Below, piece after piece: positions 6,924 through 14,814 of a DNA stretch of 32,132 bases. Numbering within the stretch: position 1 is the first letter of the stretch; every line of letters starts with the position of its first letter. The position numbers and the translations under genes were made by a program. Under the pieces are notes generated by a model, which searched no databases, was not told the origin of the DNA, and worked only from the letters and a program-made list of their open reading frames with translations. Where the stretch lies: assembly GCA_030697505.1 (NCBI GenBank), contig JAUYPX010000005.1, positions 1 to 32,132 of the forward strand, read 5' to 3'. Source of the DNA: Nanobdellota archaeon. Lineage in GTDB: Archaea; Nanobdellota; Nanobdellia; Woesearchaeales; GW2011-AR9.

Positions 6924-8612
6924 ATGACCACTACGGCCTTACAAGAGATCACGGAACTGATCAAGACTAACAAAATCGAAGATCAAGAGAGCCTGAACGA
7001 GATCAAACAGGATATCGCCAAAAAACATAAATTATCAAAGACGCCGACTAATATTGAAATTTTAGTTTCTTTACCAAAAGAAAAGATGGTGGAATTCAAG
7101 AAAGTGCTGCTTTCCAAGCCCACCAGAACTATTTCCGGCGTTTCGCCCGTCGCGATCATGACCGCTCCCAGCAAATGCCCGCATGGCAAATGCACCTTCT
7201 GTCCGGGTGGATTAAACTCTCCCTGGGGAGATGTGCCGCAATCATACACTGGACATGAGCCGGCGACTATGCGAGGTATCAGAAATGATTATGATGCTTA
7301 TCTGCAAGTGTTCAACCGCTTGCAGCAGTATGTCCTGATGGGGCATACTTTTGACAAGATCGAGATCATCATCATGGGCGGAACTTTTACCGCTACCGAA
7401 AAAGAATATCAGGAAGAATTTGTCTACGGATTGTTTAAAGCCATGAATGATTTTTCTGATCTGTTCTTTGATGCGCAGGGAGAGTTTGATTTTCTCAAGT
7501 TTAAGGATTATTTTGAATTGCCGGGAGATATGTATGACCAAGAACGGGAACAGAAAATTAAACAAAAGTTATTGGAATTGAAACAGAAAACAAAAACGAG
7601 CTTAGAAGAAGAACAATTACGCAATGAAATATCTCACATCCGTTGTGTAGCGTTATGCATCGAAACCAAACCAGATTGGGGTTTCTTAGAACACGGCAAT
7701 GAGATGCTCCGCCAGGGATGCACCAGAGTGGAATTAGGCATTCAATCAGTCTATGATGACGTCTTGAAATTCGTGCACCGCGGACACACTACAGCAGATT
7801 CCATCAAGTCTATTCAGATCCTTCGCGATCTTGGATTTAAAATTAATTTCCATTACATGCCGGGATTGCCATTGACTGATTATGACCGGGATATGGCCGG
7901 GATGCGGCAATTATTTACCGATCAAGCTTACAAGCCGGACATGATTAAGCTTTATCCCTGCATGGTCGCGCCGGGAACGGCATTATATTATCAATATAAG
8001 AAAGGAGAATTCACTCCCATTGATGCAACAGAAGCAGCGAAACGCTTGGCAGAATTTTATACCTTTGTTCCGGAATACTGTCGGATCCAACGCGTGCAGC
8101 GGGATGTGCCAACTAAATATTGGGAAGCAGGCGTGGAGATGACCAATCTGCGCCAGTTTACTGATAACCAATATGAAAATAAATCCAGAGACATCCGCGC
8201 GCGCGAGCCGAAAGGAAAACCGCTCAACTGGGAGAAGGTAGAGATTAAAGTGATGGAATACGAAGCTTCACAGGGAAAGGAATTTTTTATTTCTGCAGAA
8301 GATATGGAAAACGACCTACTTATCGGTTTTTGTAGATTGCGGTTTCCCTTTGAATTTTTGCGCGCAGAGATCACTTCTCAAAGCGCTCTGGTAAGAGAGC
8401 TGCATGTCTATGGTACTGCCACGGCGATCGGCGATGAAGGTTTAGTACAACACAAAGGCTGGGGCAGAAAATTAATGCAGAAAGCAGAAGAGATTGCTGT
8501 AGTGCATGGGAAAAATAAAATGGTAGTCATTTCCGGAGTAGGGGTGCGAAAGTACTACGAAGAGAAGTTAGGCTATGTGAAAGAAGGACCGTATGTGGTG
8601 AAGGAACTATGA
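6924..8612 (+). CDS. elp3: Archaeal Elp3, tRNA U34 carboxymethyl-synthesis radical SAM/acetyltransferase
   Basis: A 562-residue enzyme that adds a carboxymethyl-type group at C5 of the wobble uridine in tRNA, using acetyl-CoA and a radical from S-adenosylmethionine. The radical SAM cluster cysteines are C85, C90 and C93 in CPHGKCTFCPGG, the C-x4-C-x2-C pattern characteristic of Elp3. GGTFTA, ELGIQSV and NFHYMPGLP segments are also typical. The C-terminal 110 residues form the GNAT acetyltransferase domain (RELHVYG at about 488-494, then QHKGWGRKLMQKAEE with the acetyl-CoA loop). Length is usual for archaeal Elp3, which acts without the other Elongator subunits. Its stop overlaps the dphB start in ATGA. 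Confidence 0.97.
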   Translation: MTTTALQEITELIKTNKIEDQESLNEIKQDIAKKHKLSKTPTNIEILVSLPKEKMVEFKKVLLSKPTRTISGVSPVAIMTAPSKCPHGKCTFCPGGLNSPWGDVPQSYTGHEPATMRGIRNDYDAYLQVFNRLQQYVLMGHTFDKIEIIIMGGTFTATEKEYQEEFVYGLFKAMNDFSDLFFDAQGEFDFLKFKDYFELPGDMYDQEREQKIKQKLLELKQKTKTSLEEEQLRNEISHIRCVALCIETKPDWGFLEHGNEMLRQGCTRVELGIQSVYDDVLKFVHRGHTTADSIKSIQILRDLGFKINFHYMPGLPLTDYDRDMAGMRQLFTDQAYKPDMIKLYPCMVAPGTALYYQYKKGEFTPIDATEAAKRLAEFYTFVPEYCRIQRVQRDVPTKYWEAGVEMTNLRQFTDNQYENKSRDIRAREPKGKPLNWEKVEIKVMEYEASQGKEFFISAEDMENDLLIGFCRLRFPFEFLRAEITSQSALVRELHVYGTATAIGDEGLVQHKGWGRKLMQKAEEIAVVHGKNKMVVISGVGVRKYYEEKLGYVKEGPYVVKEL

Positions 8613-9376
8613 CCCTCTACCTGATCGGCATCGGACTGAGCACCGAGAAAGATATCACTGTCAAAGGATTAGAAATAGTCAAAAAATGCGACAAAGTATA
8701 TCTGGAAAATTATACTTCCCTGTTGCAATGCTCAGTTCAAGATTTAGAAAAATTCTATGGAAAAAAAGTAATTCTCGCTGATCGCGCCACTTCAGAACAG
8801 AAAGATGAACGGATTGTGGAAGAAGCGAAAAAGAAAAAAGTTGCGTTCTTGGTTGTCGGCGACCCTTTTTCTGCTACCACCCATATCGAATTATTCAAGC
8901 TAGCTAAGGAAAAAAAAGTGCCGGTGCAAGTTGTCCATAATGCTTCCGTACTTACCGCAGTAGGCATTACCGGATTGCAGCTGTACAAATTCGGCAGGAT
9001 AACCTCTCTTCCTTTCCTGGAAGATCATCCTAATTTAGAAACACCGTATAATGTGCTGAAGGAAAATCAGCAGCAGGGATTGCATACCTTGTTTTTATTG
9101 GATCTGAAACCGGACCAGCAGAAGTTCATGACCGTCAACCAAGCGTTAGAGATTCTGGAAAAGATTGAAGCGAAGAAAAAAGAGAAACTGATCGGCAAAG
9201 ACACCTTAGTTGTCGGCTGCGCCCGATTGGGAAGCGAAGATGCAGTGATTAAGGCAGGATCGCTAGAAAAAATAAAAAAACAAAGATTTGGCAAAGCGCC
9301 GCACTGCCTGATCATCCCGGGAAAGATGCATTTCAGGGAAGAAGAGATGATACAGCTTTACGCCGCTACCCTGTAA
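8609..9376 (+). CDS. dphB: Diphthine synthase DphB
   Basis: A 255-residue SAM-dependent methyltransferase of the tetrapyrrole-methylase fold. It methylates the 3-amino-3-carboxypropyl His of elongation factor 2 to give diphthine. The N-terminus MTLYLIGIGLSTEKDITVKG and the following VYLENYTS (about 31-38) are hallmarks. VVGDPFSATTH (about 82-92) is the SAM-binding loop, and the domain continues through HNASVLTAVGITGLQLYKFG (about 110-129). The ATG overlaps the elp3 stop by 4 nt, so both are one transcription unit joining two translation-fidelity modifications. The last 19 nt overlap the tail of the convergent gene on the other strand. Confidence 0.95.
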   Translation: MTLYLIGIGLSTEKDITVKGLEIVKKCDKVYLENYTSLLQCSVQDLEKFYGKKVILADRATSEQKDERIVEEAKKKKVAFLVVGDPFSATTHIELFKLAKEKKVPVQVVHNASVLTAVGITGLQLYKFGRITSLPFLEDHPNLETPYNVLKENQQQGLHTLFLLDLKPDQQKFMTVNQALEILEKIEAKKKEKLIGKDTLVVGCARLGSEDAVIKAGSLEKIKKQRFGKAPHCLIIPGKMHFREEEMIQLYAATL

Positions 9377-9990
9377 TCAACATCTCGATTTAAATTGTAA
9401 AACGATTCTAGAAAGGTGAAAAGCGCAGGATTGAATTGGATCCACCAAGCTAATTTCTGTTGTTCTTCATAATTGATATCGGTAGCTGATTCTAAAAATT
9501 CGTACTTTGATTCTTGTAATTTCTCCCGGGCTTCTTCGTCAGGAGAAGGACCGGTTTCGTAATTATCATTTACTGGCTTAGGAAGCTGATATTCTTCTTC
9601 ATCAGAAGACGCGGCAAAACTATACGATTGTTCATTGGCAGCTAGATAAGCAAAATCATGCATAAGGTCTTCAGGGAGACGATGATATCGGAGCAGAGCA
9701 AGATCTACACAGTCTTTTCCTTCTGCTTCAATGCTCTCTTCCAACTCCGCTTCCAGAACAGATTCTTCTGTCTCTTTTACAGGATCAACTTTTTGCTGAG
9801 CATCCTGCCCCGGAAGATAGTGCAGCACCGCATCTATACCAAAGGACATAAATTTTCGAAGAAAATTTAAGCCCTTTGTATATACAAAAGGCACAAAATT
9901 CTGCTCGGAATTTTGAGTCTTTTGGTATAAGAAAGAATAATCTCTGTTCCGCCCCTCGGTCTTGACTACTTGCTCTAAGATATCGAACAT
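9358..9990 (-). CDS. Hypothetical acidic protein, 210 aa
   Basis: Not recognised. The 210-residue product is strongly acidic in the middle (TEESVLEAELEESIEAEGKD at about 93-112 and SSDEEEYQLP at about 148-157), which suggests a disordered or adaptor region, and it has no membrane segment. Its C-terminus is more hydrophobic (LAWWIQFNPALFTFLESFYN). The gene overlaps the end of dphB by 19 nt tail to tail. TTTAAATA is centred about 27 nt before the ATG (near 10017) with no ribosome site, hence probably leaderless. The frame contains a 21-bp palindrome near 9850 that is better explained as coding sequence. Confidence 0.6.
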   Translation of the reverse strand: MFDILEQVVKTEGRNRDYSFLYQKTQNSEQNFVPFVYTKGLNFLRKFMSFGIDAVLHYLPGQDAQQKVDPVKETEESVLEAELEESIEAEGKDCVDLALLRYHRLPEDLMHDFAYLAANEQSYSFAASSDEEEYQLPKPVNDNYETGPSPDEEAREKLQESKYEFLESATDINYEEQQKLAWWIQFNPALFTFLESFYNLNRDVDYRVAA

Positions 9991-10103
9991 CAGATTTTGA
10001 TATAGTTATAGCTATTTAAATTTTGCTTATTGTGAGAAAGTAGTGAAAGGATAGTCATAAAAGTGCGGAGCTATCGTCCTTTTAATGTATCAGAACTAAG
10101 TTA

Positions 10104-11249
10104 TTATTCAGCTAAGGAAGCGGAATATCCTTCTTCATCTGCCGCTAAACGTATAAATTTCTTCTCATCTCTGATAACATCATCAAAGTGGAATATACCT
10201 CTTTGGATAGGAACATTAATTAATTTCCAGCTCAGGCTTTGGTCTGTTTCCACATTTATATGCACATACCTTTTTGATTTTGGAGTAAGCTGCCTGGTCT
10301 GGCTATCCAGAAAATACTCATCCCGCCAGGTATCAGGATGGATGATGGTCATTTTGCCATTCTGCTCCAGGTAGCGCTTATGCACGTGCCCGAAGACATA
10401 GATTTTGTTGCGGTGGAGTTTTGATTTTCTTTTCTTCTTAAATACCGTAACTATTTCACTTATGTCCCAGTGCACGTTTTTCAGTCTCCGGTAAAATTCG
10501 CGTATCAACTCGCGGGGAAAGGCATAGGTGGGATCGAAATAATATCGTATCGGGTAATAGATCAGGCTTTTCAGCAAGTATTTTAAGCCTTGCCGGGTTA
10601 AAACTTTTTCTACGGCCTGATGATGTGAAAAAAGAGCCGGCCGGGGAGTGATGCGTTCGAGCAGGGGATATTGTTCCTTTAAGGACATAAACTTACTGAT
10701 TATGCCTAAAGAAACCCAGGGAATGTTAAGTATCTTCTGCCCTTTGTACTGCAGGAAGAGATGCTCTTCATCGACTTTGTTCAGGAAATCATACTGATGC
10801 CCATGCTCTGCATGCACGCCTTGCTCGTTGTAGTAAAACGAAAAGAAGATATTTTCTGAGCTTTCCAAAAGCGCTTTGATGCTTTCCCGTACTTCTGGAT
10901 GCACTAAGTCGGCGTCATGATTGCCGATGATGAAAAAGATTCTGTTTTTATGTTCTTGCGCAAATCGTTTCAGCGCTTCAAAGACCGGAGTATGGGCTTG
11001 ATAGATCAATCTAAGTTTAGCTAAAGAGATCTCATCGGTGATATGCCGGGGATACGATGCAACATTATTTACGATGTAGGGGCATTTGAGGAAGTCGAAC
11101 GTATCTCCGTTGAGGACTAAATCTACAGGGGTATTTTTATTGCAAAGAGAGTAGATCAGTTTGGAAAGGGCTTTATCGCTGATGAAATCGTCAGTGAGCG
11201 TCCCTCCCCCCATCTCAATGTCTCCGAGGAGGATTATTTCTTTTTTCAT
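10104..11249 (-). CDS. Calcineurin-like metallophosphoesterase
   Basis: The 381-residue product has the metallophosphoesterase motifs in order: GDIEMGGG (about 9-16, motif I; the usual DxH is here DIE), LNGDTFD (about 46-52, GDxxD motif), IIGNHD (about 108-113, GNHD motif), AEHGHQYD (about 148-155) and FGHVHKR (about 292-298, GHxH motif). These bind two metal ions. The domain order resembles LpxH-type pyrophosphatases, but archaea make no lipid A, so the substrate is unknown; a phosphoprotein or a lipid diphosphate are options. It is the last gene of a five-gene operon with a protein kinase, starting 5 nt after the stop of the protease-like gene. Confidence 0.85.
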   Translation of the reverse strand: MKKEIILLGDIEMGGGTLTDDFISDKALSKLIYSLCNKNTPVDLVLNGDTFDFLKCPYIVNNVASYPRHITDEISLAKLRLIYQAHTPVFEALKRFAQEHKNRIFFIIGNHDADLVHPEVRESIKALLESSENIFFSFYYNEQGVHAEHGHQYDFLNKVDEEHLFLQYKGQKILNIPWVSLGIISKFMSLKEQYPLLERITPRPALFSHHQAVEKVLTRQGLKYLLKSLIYYPIRYYFDPTYAFPRELIREFYRRLKNVHWDISEIVTVFKKKRKSKLHRNKIYVFGHVHKRYLEQNGKMTIIHPDTWRDEYFLDSQTRQLTPKSKRYVHINVETDQSLSWKLINVPIQRGIFHFDDVIRDEKKFIRLAADEEGYSASLAE

Positions 11250-11254
11250 GGTGG

Positions 11255-12106
11255 TTATTTCTTAGTACTTATTTTCTCCTGAACGTCTTGATTTAATATT
11301 TTAAACAGTTTGGTAAGAGGAGGATTATTTTCCAATGTTTCTTTTATTTCCTTAAATTGTTTTGGCGAAATAAAATCATATTTTGCCAACAGGGTTAGAG
11401 TTCTAAGATATTTGTCAGATTGATGCAATTGTTCATCTTCCCAAAATTGAGGGGAATAAGATCTTCCTATATAAGTAGCTACATTTTCTGAGGGGCTATT
11501 TGCGCCATACGGCACCACAAATCCATTTCTTGGTTCTGTAGAGTCGTCATTCCAGACTTCTATTTTTCCATCCTTTAAATCTTTTTTATATGAATCACCA
11601 AAAATACGATCAAGCTGTTCATGAAATTCTTTTGGAGCATGATAATCTTTGAGATGCGCTAATTCATGCGCTATAGTGCCGACAGAGAGGTTAATGATAT
11701 TGATAGTTCCTAATAATCCTTCTGCGTAGCCATTATAGCTTAAGCCATTATAGCTTAAAAAAGGTTTTACTAGGGATGAATTTTTTACTGCTTCTGAATG
11801 CAGAACTATCTTTTTGCAGTAAGTAAGTAACTTAGGATTATTATCATAAATTTGGTGCAAAATGTCTTCCAGCTCTTTCTGCCTTTCTTCATTAGGGTCT
11901 CCTTCATAATCAATGCCGAAATTTTCTTCAATCTTCTTTTCGGTAGGAGTGGTGGTGAAGGAATCGGTTACTGAATAGTATAGCTCTGGCAAGGTGGTGG
12001 GAGATCCGAAGTGATTGATTCCTATCCCGCCCAGCGTGCCAAATAGGGCTACTTTAACAAGATTTTTTTTCGCTTTCTTTGTTTTTTTTTCGTCGATCTT
12101 AGTCAT
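11255..12106 (-). CDS. Putative membrane-anchored zinc metalloprotease (HELAH motif)
   Basis: The 283-residue protein starts with a very basic tail (three KK pairs in the first 15 residues) and a weakly hydrophobic segment LVKVALFGTLGGIGI (about 16-30) that may anchor it. The zinc-protease signature is AHELAH near residue 147, in NLSVGTIAHELAHLKDYH, i.e. HExxH as in gluzincin or M48-like families; a third ligand is not obvious, so the exact family is not assigned. The remainder carries several charged helices. It overlaps the kinase gene by 4 nt (ATGA) and precedes the phosphoesterase gene by 5 nt. Whether it cleaves a target under control of the kinase is a guess. Confidence 0.6.
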   Translation of the reverse strand: MTKIDEKKTKKAKKNLVKVALFGTLGGIGINHFGSPTTLPELYYSVTDSFTTTPTEKKIEENFGIDYEGDPNEERQKELEDILHQIYDNNPKLLTYCKKIVLHSEAVKNSSLVKPFLSYNGLSYNGYAEGLLGTINIINLSVGTIAHELAHLKDYHAPKEFHEQLDRIFGDSYKKDLKDGKIEVWNDDSTEPRNGFVVPYGANSPSENVATYIGRSYSPQFWEDEQLHQSDKYLRTLTLLAKYDFISPKQFKEIKETLENNPPLTKLFKILNQDVQEKISTKK

Positions 12107-13155
12107 TTTCTCATCAGCTCATCTATCCAACTCCATTTAAATTCTTGAGCGCTTTGGTAGCGGTCTTTTGGTTTTTTAGCCAGAGATTTTTCCAGGACTG
12201 CTTTCTGTCCAAGGGTTATTTGTGAATTAGATTGAGTAATATCTGGAATGCTGTTTCGAATCTGTCGTTGAATTATTTGAAGCATATTTTCCCCGTCAAT
12301 CGGATAACACCCAGCTAAGAGGCGATAAAAGATTATTCCTGCTCCGTATATGTCACTATGCCGGCCATATTCCCCGCCAAGGCATACTTCTGGATCAAGA
12401 TAGCGGGGCGTACCAATTATTTTTCCTTCTTCATGCTGCTCAGGAAGATCTTTATGAAGGGCAAATTCGTAATCACATAGCTTAAAATTTAGATCTACAA
12501 ACGATTCCAAGGTCTCAGTAGTGATTGTTTTCAAAGCCGGATTAGTGATGTCCGAGAGTACATTCCTACTCTTTACATCCCGATGAAGAATTCCCTGATT
12601 ATGCATAACTTGCAAACCGTCCAGAAGATCAAGGGCAATAACCCAAGTCTGGCGAGGTTTGAGCTTTCCAACTACTTTCAGTAAATTATACAAGTCTCCT
12701 CCTCGCAAATAAGGAGAAATGATGGTCCTCTGTTCATCGAGAAATCTATATGCTAACAACAGATTTTCGCGATCGCTATCACTGTTGGTGAGAAGCTTTT
12801 GAATTTCTCTTTCCCGATCAAATTGCTCTCGATCCTTGAATTGTTTGAGAGCGACATCGCGCCCGCTTTGCTCTTCCCGCGCCCGGAAAACGATGGTTCT
12901 CTTAGATTCATGAAGTGAATCAATAAAAGTATAGCCGGGAATCTCTATCAGCTCAGGCGGAGGGTCTGATGTAGGCTTTTTAGTTTGAGCAGGAAGATTA
13001 TCTAATTCGGCTGATCTAATTGAATCATTTGGTATCACAGAAGGCTTCTCCAGATCAGTTGGTTTGGCTGAGTCGAGAGGTATTCTGGTGGAAAGTGTAG
13101 CTCCAGCTGCTAAAGTATCTTCAAGGTTCGGTCTATCTTTATTATCTGAATTCAT
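12103..13155 (-). CDS. Hanks-type Ser/Thr protein kinase
   Basis: A 350-residue protein. Residues 1-70 are Pro/Thr/Asp-rich and probably disordered; the kinase domain covers about 73-346. Visible features are VALK (K104, ATP-binding lysine), an alpha-C Glu in DREREIQ (115 or 117), the catalytic loop HRDVKSRN (191-198), the metal-binding Asp in DYE (228-230, replacing DFG), the activation segment end GTPRYLDPE (248-256, replacing APE), SDIYG (267-271) and KDRY (330-333). The glycine-rich loop is replaced by a segment without Gly (HESKRTIVFRA, 82-92). Catalytic residues are retained, so it is probably active on Ser/Thr. It overlaps both neighbours by 4 nt. Confidence 0.92.
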   Translation of the reverse strand: MNSDNKDRPNLEDTLAAGATLSTRIPLDSAKPTDLEKPSVIPNDSIRSAELDNLPAQTKKPTSDPPPELIEIPGYTFIDSLHESKRTIVFRAREEQSGRDVALKQFKDREQFDREREIQKLLTNSDSDRENLLLAYRFLDEQRTIISPYLRGGDLYNLLKVVGKLKPRQTWVIALDLLDGLQVMHNQGILHRDVKSRNVLSDITNPALKTITTETLESFVDLNFKLCDYEFALHKDLPEQHEEGKIIGTPRYLDPEVCLGGEYGRHSDIYGAGIIFYRLLAGCYPIDGENMLQIIQRQIRNSIPDITQSNSQITLGQKAVLEKSLAKKPKDRYQSAQEFKWSWIDELMRK

Positions 13156-13898
13156 TTTCTTCCTATTGCGTCTTGGATCAGTTCTACCTCAGGATCATCA
13201 CTGACATCAATTACATCATATTCTGCCTGTGGAATCAGTTCAATATCTGAATCTTCGGTAATATTGGTGACATCAGATTCAATTTTGAAAGCTTGATACT
13301 TTGCAAAATCATCAAAGGAAGTGTTGGTAGCGATATAATGGAGTGCATCTGGTCCTTTAGCTAGAGTTTGATCATCCAAGCACGTTTTCTTGGCTAGTAA
13401 GTAACCATAGAATGCACCTGGAAAAGTTCCGATTGCTATTGATGGAATTAATAAAGACGGAACATTCCCGGCAGCAATAACACCTAGAATTGTAGCTCCA
13501 GTTAACATTGCTGCTAACCCCTTTATTCCAGCATCTTTAGCATTTTCCTCCATCCACTTATTTGGATTAGGGATGGATCCGTACCAGCTGGTAAAATCCT
13601 GTTCTCCTGGAATTCGATAAAGATGCAAAGCTGTGCGTGAAGCATTATAACTAACTCCATGCCTCCAGCTGGCAAGATCTATGTCGCTTAGTATTTCTGT
13701 TTTTTCTCCATTTTCTCTCAGATAGATTGTGGCAGGACCATGAACATCACTTTTTCTAAATCCCATAGATTCTATGATAACTGTAGCTCCATGTTCAAAT
13801 GCATTTGTTTTTTGTTCCGCCAATTCTTCCAAGACAGCTTTCGCTGTTTCATACTGTTCCAAAAGTACATTTCTATGCTCGTTGGTTCTATAATTCAT
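13152..13898 (-). CDS. Hypothetical membrane protein of the kinase operon, 248 aa
   Basis: Not recognised. Residues 1-120 are soluble and carry a helical start (EQYETAKAVLEELAEQK) followed by strands. Two hydrophobic segments lie at about 130-145 (LAAMLTGATILGVIAA) and 148-170 (LLIPSIAIGTFPGAFYGYLL), i.e. a hairpin in the membrane. The C-terminus is very acidic (DVIDVSDDPEVELIQDA, about 228-244), a plausible target for phosphorylation or a docking tail. The start ATG lies within the end of the ribbon-helix-helix gene (11-nt overlap), and its stop overlaps the kinase start by 4 nt, so it is firmly part of the operon. Confidence 0.6.
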   Translation of the reverse strand: MNYRTNEHRNVLLEQYETAKAVLEELAEQKTNAFEHGATVIIESMGFRKSDVHGPATIYLRENGEKTEILSDIDLASWRHGVSYNASRTALHLYRIPGEQDFTSWYGSIPNPNKWMEENAKDAGIKGLAAMLTGATILGVIAAGNVPSLLIPSIAIGTFPGAFYGYLLAKKTCLDDQTLAKGPDALHYIATNTSFDDFAKYQAFKIESDVTNITEDSDIELIPQAEYDVIDVSDDPEVELIQDAIGRK

Positions 13899-14037
13899 TT
13901 TTTATCTCACCTAAATACTTCTCTATCGCGCATTCCACCAAATGAGACTTATTGCGATAGCTGTTGCTGTTTCTAAGCCGCTCTAACAGCTTAAGCAAGG
14001 TCTCCTTTTTCAGTGAAAAGCTCACGGTTTGTCTCAT
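13888..14037 (-). CDS. Small ribbon-helix-helix (CopG-like) DNA-binding protein, 49 aa
   Basis: This short gene encodes 49 residues starting MRQTVSFSLKKETLLKLLER and ending with KYLGEIKNEL. The first strand (TVSFSLKKE) followed by a helix, an N-turn (SNSYRNKSHLVECAIEKYL) and a second helix is the plain ribbon-helix-helix pattern, with K/S-rich turn as in CopG and Arc-type dimeric regulators. It is the first gene of the kinase operon, overlapping the next by 11 nt, so it is the obvious candidate for autoregulation of the operon. GAGGAATAAAAAATCAAC before the start provides a ribosome site at long spacing. Transcription would start from the shared bidirectional TATA box at 14083-14094. Confidence 0.8.
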   Translation of the reverse strand: MRQTVSFSLKKETLLKLLERLRNSNSYRNKSHLVECAIEKYLGEIKNEL

Positions 14038-14082
14038 TTTTTAGTTGATTTTTTATTCCTCATTTTTTTCACGCGGCGAAAC

Positions 14083-14094
14083 ATTTATATAAAT
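14083..14094. promoter_or_regulatory. Palindromic (bidirectional) TATA box between the kinase operon and vapBC
   Basis: ATTTATATAAAT is its own reverse complement and lies between two divergent genes, 46 nt from the ribbon-helix-helix start codon and 51 nt from the vapB start codon. It could serve both directions, giving leaders of about 20 nt each, or be one of two promoters; a second AT-rich element (TATATTATG) is present toward vapB. Confidence 0.6.
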
Positions 14095-14127
14095 TAACTG
14101 TATTCTGTGTATTAACTATATTATGTG
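14093..14127. promoter_or_regulatory. Tandem 17-bp direct repeats before vapB, candidate operator
   Basis: ATTAACTGTATTCTGTG (14093-14109) and ATTAACTATATTATGTG (14111-14127) match at 15 of 17 positions with an 18-bp period. They lie immediately downstream of the shared TATA box and across the expected vapBC start site. Tandem repeats of this size suit cooperative binding by ribbon-helix-helix dimers such as VapB, or the regulator encoded at 13888-14037. Confidence 0.5.
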
Positions 14128-14144
14128 AAGGAGGAATATGAAAC

Positions 14145-14384
14145 ATGTCAACCATAACTTTATCAGTGCCTGAAGACTTGAAGCGGGAGATGGATGAATT
14201 CAAAGAGATGAATTGGTCTGAAGTTGCGCGAGCCGCCATTCGTGAAAAGGTGGCCCAGTTAGCTATTTTAAAATCCATTACTTCCAAATCTAAATTAACA
14301 GAGAAAGATGCTTTGGAGATCGGAAGGAAAATTAATAAGTCCATGCACGAACGCTTCAAAAAAGAACATCCAGGGCCATACTGA
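14145..14384 (+). CDS. vapB: VapB-like antitoxin (ribbon-helix-helix)
   Basis: A 79-residue protein with the N-terminal strand STITLSVPEDLKREMDEF and two helices (about 24-45), a ribbon-helix-helix DNA-binding start seen in many archaeal VapB antitoxins. The rest is a basic/acidic helix that would wrap the toxin. The start at 14145 follows GGAGG by 10 nt; an out-of-frame ATG at 14138 lies only 3 nt after the same site and would yield an 11-residue peptide. The stop (TGA) abuts the vapC ATG with no gap, so toxin and antitoxin are coupled. It probably represses its own promoter at the repeats 14093-14127. Confidence 0.85.
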   Translation: MSTITLSVPEDLKREMDEFKEMNWSEVARAAIREKVAQLAILKSITSKSKLTEKDALEIGRKINKSMHERFKKEHPGPY

Positions 14385-14789
14385 ATGGATTTAGTTGTTG
14401 ATGCCAACATAGTAATATCTTGCTTGATTACTTCTGGTACTAAGACAACTGAGCTATTTTTCTCAGATACTTTCCATTTTCTTGCCCCGGAGTATCTTAA
14501 AGGAGAAATTGAAAAACATAAAGAAGAGATTATCAAAAAATCAGGATTAAATGCAGATAACTTTGACCTTATGTTAAATATATTATCCGCAAAGATTAAT
14601 TTTATTCCCTTTTCTGATTTCGAAAAATTTCTTCCCCGAGCTATAGAGACATGTCCTGATCCTAATGACGTTGAATATTTTGCTGTCGCCATGAAAAACG
14701 CCTGTGCACTCTGGTCAAACGACAAAGGGCTTAAGAAACAAGATGAAGTTAAAGTAGTATCTATTACAGAGCTGCTCACATTGTTCTGA
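14385..14789 (+). CDS. vapC: VapC-like PIN-domain toxin
   Basis: A 134-residue PIN-domain ribonuclease expected to cut RNA, probably tRNA or rRNA as in other VapC proteins. The acidic metal-binding residues are visible: D6 in VVDANIVISCL, a Glu in the LKGEIEKHKEE segment (about 40), D92 and E95 in DPNDVEYFAVA (about 90-100), and D113 in WSNDKGL. These form the PIN active site. The length is standard. The start codon directly follows the vapB stop. Toxicity and target are inferred from the family. Confidence 0.9.
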   Translation: MDLVVDANIVISCLITSGTKTTELFFSDTFHFLAPEYLKGEIEKHKEEIIKKSGLNADNFDLMLNILSAKINFIPFSDFEKFLPRAIETCPDPNDVEYFAVAMKNACALWSNDKGLKKQDEVKVVSITELLTLF

Positions 14790-14814
14790 TGGAAATGAGT
14801 TTCTGATATCATTT

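Noticed and set aside
9848..9872. Palindrome TAAATTTTC-GAA-GAAAATTTA resembling the short hairpins
   Set aside because: It lies inside the reading frame of the 210-aa gene and has TTTC on the left and GAAA on the right, the reverse of the other hairpins, so it is explained as coding sequence.
14138..14173. Out-of-frame ATG before vapB as a small upstream ORF
   Set aside because: It is only 3 nt from the GGAGG and codes 11 residues; the start at 14145 has better spacing and the family N-terminus.
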